From NCBI GenBank assembly GCA_027186245.1, contig CP114486.1, positions 7,640,501-7,704,500 of the forward strand: a DNA stretch of 64,000 bases, read 5' to 3'. A model generated the notes under the pieces. It was given only the letters and a program-made list of their open reading frames with translations. It was not told the origin of the DNA and did not search any database. Origin of the DNA: Coriaria nepalensis (lineage: Eukaryota > Streptophyta > Magnoliopsida > Cucurbitales > Coriariaceae). Below, piece after piece: positions 61,442 through 64,000 of this stretch; the first letter of the stretch is position 1, and each line of letters starts with the position of its first letter. The translations under genes were made by a program, and so were the position numbers.

Positions 61442-64000
61442 GTCATTAGCATGTTATGCATTAAACTTGTGTTTGAAGTAGAAAAATTGAATACGTTCTA
61501 ATTGCATTCATATGATTTAGTTGCTTGAGGAGAGCCATTGAAATGAATTTTAGCTGAAACAAATGCACATGTGTCTTTCAAAGACCATTAGCATGTTATG
61601 CATGAAACTAGTGTTGGAAGTGTAGAAATAGAATTCATTTGATTTGCATTCATATGATTTAGTTGATTGAGGAGACTCATTGAAATGAGTTTTAGATTAA
61701 ACAAATGCACATGTGTTCTTCAATGGTCATTCGCAAATTATGCATGAAACTAGTGTTTCAAGTGCAAAAACAGAATTCGTCCAAATTGCATTAGTAAGAT
61801 TTAGTTGCTTTAGAAGACTAATTGAAATGATTTTCTGATCAAACAAATACACATGTGTCCTTCAAATGTCATTAGCATGTTATGCATTAAACTTGTGTTT
61901 GAAGTACAAAAATTGAATTCGTTCGAATTGCATTCATATGATTTAGTTGCTTGAGGAGATCCATTGAAATGAATATTAGGTGAAACAAATGGACATGTGT
62001 CCTTCAAAGATCATTAGCATGTTGTGCATGAAACTAGTGTTTGAAGTGCAGAAATAGAATTCATTTGAATTGCATTCATATGATTTAGTTGATTGAGGAG
62101 ACTCATTAAAATGAGTTTTTGGTTAAACAAATGCACATGTGTTCTTCAATGGTCATTAGCAAATTATGCAGGAAACTAGTGTTTGAAGTGCAAAAACAGA
62201 ATTCGTCCAAATTGCATTACTAAGATTTAGTTGCTTGAGAAGAGTAACTGAAATGATTTTCTAATCAAACAAATACACATGTGTTCTTCAATGGTCATTA
62301 GCAATTTATGCATGAAACTAGTGTTTGAAGTGCAAAAACAGAATTCGTCCAAATTGCATTAGTAAGATTTAGTTGCTTTAGAAGACTAATTGAAATGATT
62401 TTCTGATCAAACAAATACACATGTGTTCTTCAATGGTCATTAGCAAATTATGCATTAAACTTGTGTTTGAAGTACAAAAATTGAATTCGTTCGAATTGCA
62501 TTCATATGATTTAGTTGCTTGAGGAGAGCCATTGAAATGAATATTAGGTGAAACAAATTGACATGTGTCCTTCAAAGATCATTAGCATGTTATGCATGAA
62601 ACTAGTGTTTGAAGTGCAGAAATAGAATTCAATTAAATTGCATTCATATGATTTAGTTGATTGAGGAGACTCATTAAAATGAGTTTTAGATTAAACAAAT
62701 GCACATGTGTTCTTCAATGGTCATTAGCAAATTATGCACGAAACTAGTGTTTGAAGTGCAAAAACAGAATTCGTCCAAATTGCATTACTAAGATTTAGTT
62801 GCTTGAGAAGACTAACTGAAATGATTTTCTAATCAAACAAATACACATGTGTTCTTCAATGGTCATTAGCAATTTATGCATGAAACTAGTGTTTGAAGTG
62901 CAAAAACAGAATTCGTCCAAATTGCATTAGTAAGATTTAATTGCTTGAGAAGACTGATTGAAATGATTTTCAAATCAAACAAATACACATGTGTCCTTCA
63001 AATGTCATTAGCATGTTATGCATTAAACTTGTGTTTGGAGTACAAAAATTGAATTCGTTCGAATTGCATTCATATGATTTTGTCGCTTGAGGAGAGTCAT
63101 TGAAATGAGTTATAGGTGAAACAAATGCACATGTGTCCTTCAAAGATCATTAGCATGTTATGCATGAAACGAGTGTTTGAAGTGCAAAAATAGAATTCAT
63201 TTGATTTGCATTCATATGATTTAGTTGATTGAGGAGACTCATTGAAATGAGTTTTAGATTAAACAAATGCACATGTGTTCTTCAATGGTCATTTGCAAAT
63301 TATGCATGAAACTAGTGTTTGAAGTGCAAAAACAGAATTCGTCCAAATTGCATTAGTAAGATTTAGTTGCTTTAGAAGACTAATTGAAATGATTTTCTGA
63401 TCAAACAAATACACATGTGTTCTTCAATGGTCATTAGCAAATTATGCATTAAACTTGTGTTTGAAGTACAAAAATTGAATTCGTTCGAATTGCATTCATA
63501 TGATTTAGTTGCTTGAGGAGAGCCATTGAAATGAATATTAGGTGAAACAAATGGACATGTGTCCTTCAAAGATCATTAGCATGTTATGCATGAAACTAGT
63601 GTTTGAAGTGCAGAAATGGAATTCATTTGAATTGCATTCATATGATTTAGTTGATTGAGGAGACTCATTAAAATGAGTTTTTGGTTAAACAAATGCACAT
63701 GTGTTCTTCAATGGTCATTAGCAAATTATGCACGAAACTAGTGTTTGAAGTGCAAAAACAGAATTCGTCCAAATTGCATTAGTAAGATTTAGTTGCTTGA
63801 GAAGACTAATTGAAATGATTTTCTGATCAAACAAATACACATGTGTCCTTCAAATGTCATTAGCATGTTATGCATTAAACTTGTGTTTGAAGTACAAAAA
63901 TTGAATTCGTTCGAATTGCATTCATATGATTTAGTTGCTTGAGGAGATCCATTGAAATGAATATTAGGTGAAACAAATGGACATGTGTCCTTCAAAGATC
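61442..64000 (+). repeat. Rearranged 11-mer derivatives, right edge
   Basis: A partial 11-mer starts at 61442 and departs from the type I and II sequence near 61640, where the B monomer switches to a gatttgcattc body. Later stretches reuse type I parts (C/A fusion and caattaaattgc B near 62440-62640) and type II parts (gtcgcttgag A and gaaacgag B near 63005-63190). The window ends a few bases into a B monomer after caaagatc, so the array continues. Confidence 0.85.

Larger units (their letters stand above)
1..64000 (+). repeat. 142-bp satellite DNA array, complete window
   Basis: Every line of the window can be read as head-to-tail copies of one 142-bp unit, anchored by the near-invariant cattagca...ttatgca start and the acatgtgt...ttcaa end. 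There are about 450 copies, with no spacer, no inversion and no inserted element. The phase of homologous positions drifts by only about 44 bases across 64 kb because most indels are 1-4 bp. One C monomer has 31% GC by hand count. EcoRI (gaattc) recurs at the same monomer position in most A and C units and many B units, and SpeI (actagt) in most B and C units, so a 142-bp restriction ladder is expected. Such arrays usually form centromeric or pericentromeric heterochromatin; which applies here cannot be told from sequence. The first monomer starts at base 1 and the last bases begin a new B unit, so the array extends beyond both ends. Confidence 0.98.

Noticed and set aside
1..64000. CRISPR array
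   Set aside because: Repeats are 142 bp, contiguous and diverged, with no short repeat separated by unique spacers and no cas genes.
1..64000. Transposon-derived repeat (LTR, Helitron or MITE internal array)
   Set aside because: No terminal repeats, target-site duplications, primer-binding site or coding remnants were seen anywhere in the window.

Overview
The whole 64 kb window is one uninterrupted tandem satellite DNA array of about 450 head-to-tail monomers of 142 bp, all in the same orientation. I found no supportable gene, RNA gene, transposon, CRISPR array or other unique sequence. A hand count of one monomer gives 44 G+C out of 142 (31% GC). This scale and organisation indicate a eukaryotic nuclear genome, most likely centromeric, pericentromeric or other constitutive heterochromatin. 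Species cannot be fixed from the sequence. The 142-bp period equals that reported for major satellites of some tenebrionid beetles (Tenebrio molitor, Palorus ratzeburgii), but I could not compare sequences, so this is only a length coincidence. A plant or other animal satellite is equally possible.

The basic organisation is a 426-bp trimer, A-B-C. In the first trimer (1-426), hand alignment gives A/B 24, A/C 27 and B/C 29 mismatches over 142 positions (83, 81 and 80% identity). The same type recurring far away is much more similar. A is recognised by gcattaaac plus gaggagag, B by gcatgaaac plus ttgattgagg, and C by gcaaattatgc, a gattagaag/gaaaag-type centre and aatacacatgtg.

Layered on the trimer are local higher-order repeats (HORs) made by unequal exchange. 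They are: a 7-mer of 994/990 bp (2.3-4.3 kb, and again 7.4-9.4 kb); a 3826-bp spaced duplication (about 1.8-3.0 kb to 5.7-6.8 kb); C-C-C runs (12.8-14.5 and 45.1-46.8 kb); three copies of an 11-mer of 1562 bp (17.7-22.4 kb); an indel-rich mosaic (22.4-45 kb); a 6-mer of 852 bp (47.2-48.9 kb); a 7-mer/3-mer (49.1-50.5 kb); a 9-mer of 1278 bp (51.1-53.2 kb); and an unrelated family of 11-mers of 1559/1562 bp arranged II-I-I-II (55.2-61.4 kb). The array runs off both ends of the window.

Short antisense reading frames of 65-71 codons recur throughout, but only because the satellite itself is conserved; they are not treated as genes. There is no sign of an undescribed gene system. The interest lies in the array's evolutionary structure: chimeric monomers, propagated indels, two independent 11-mer HORs, and a dyad motif present in only some A monomers.
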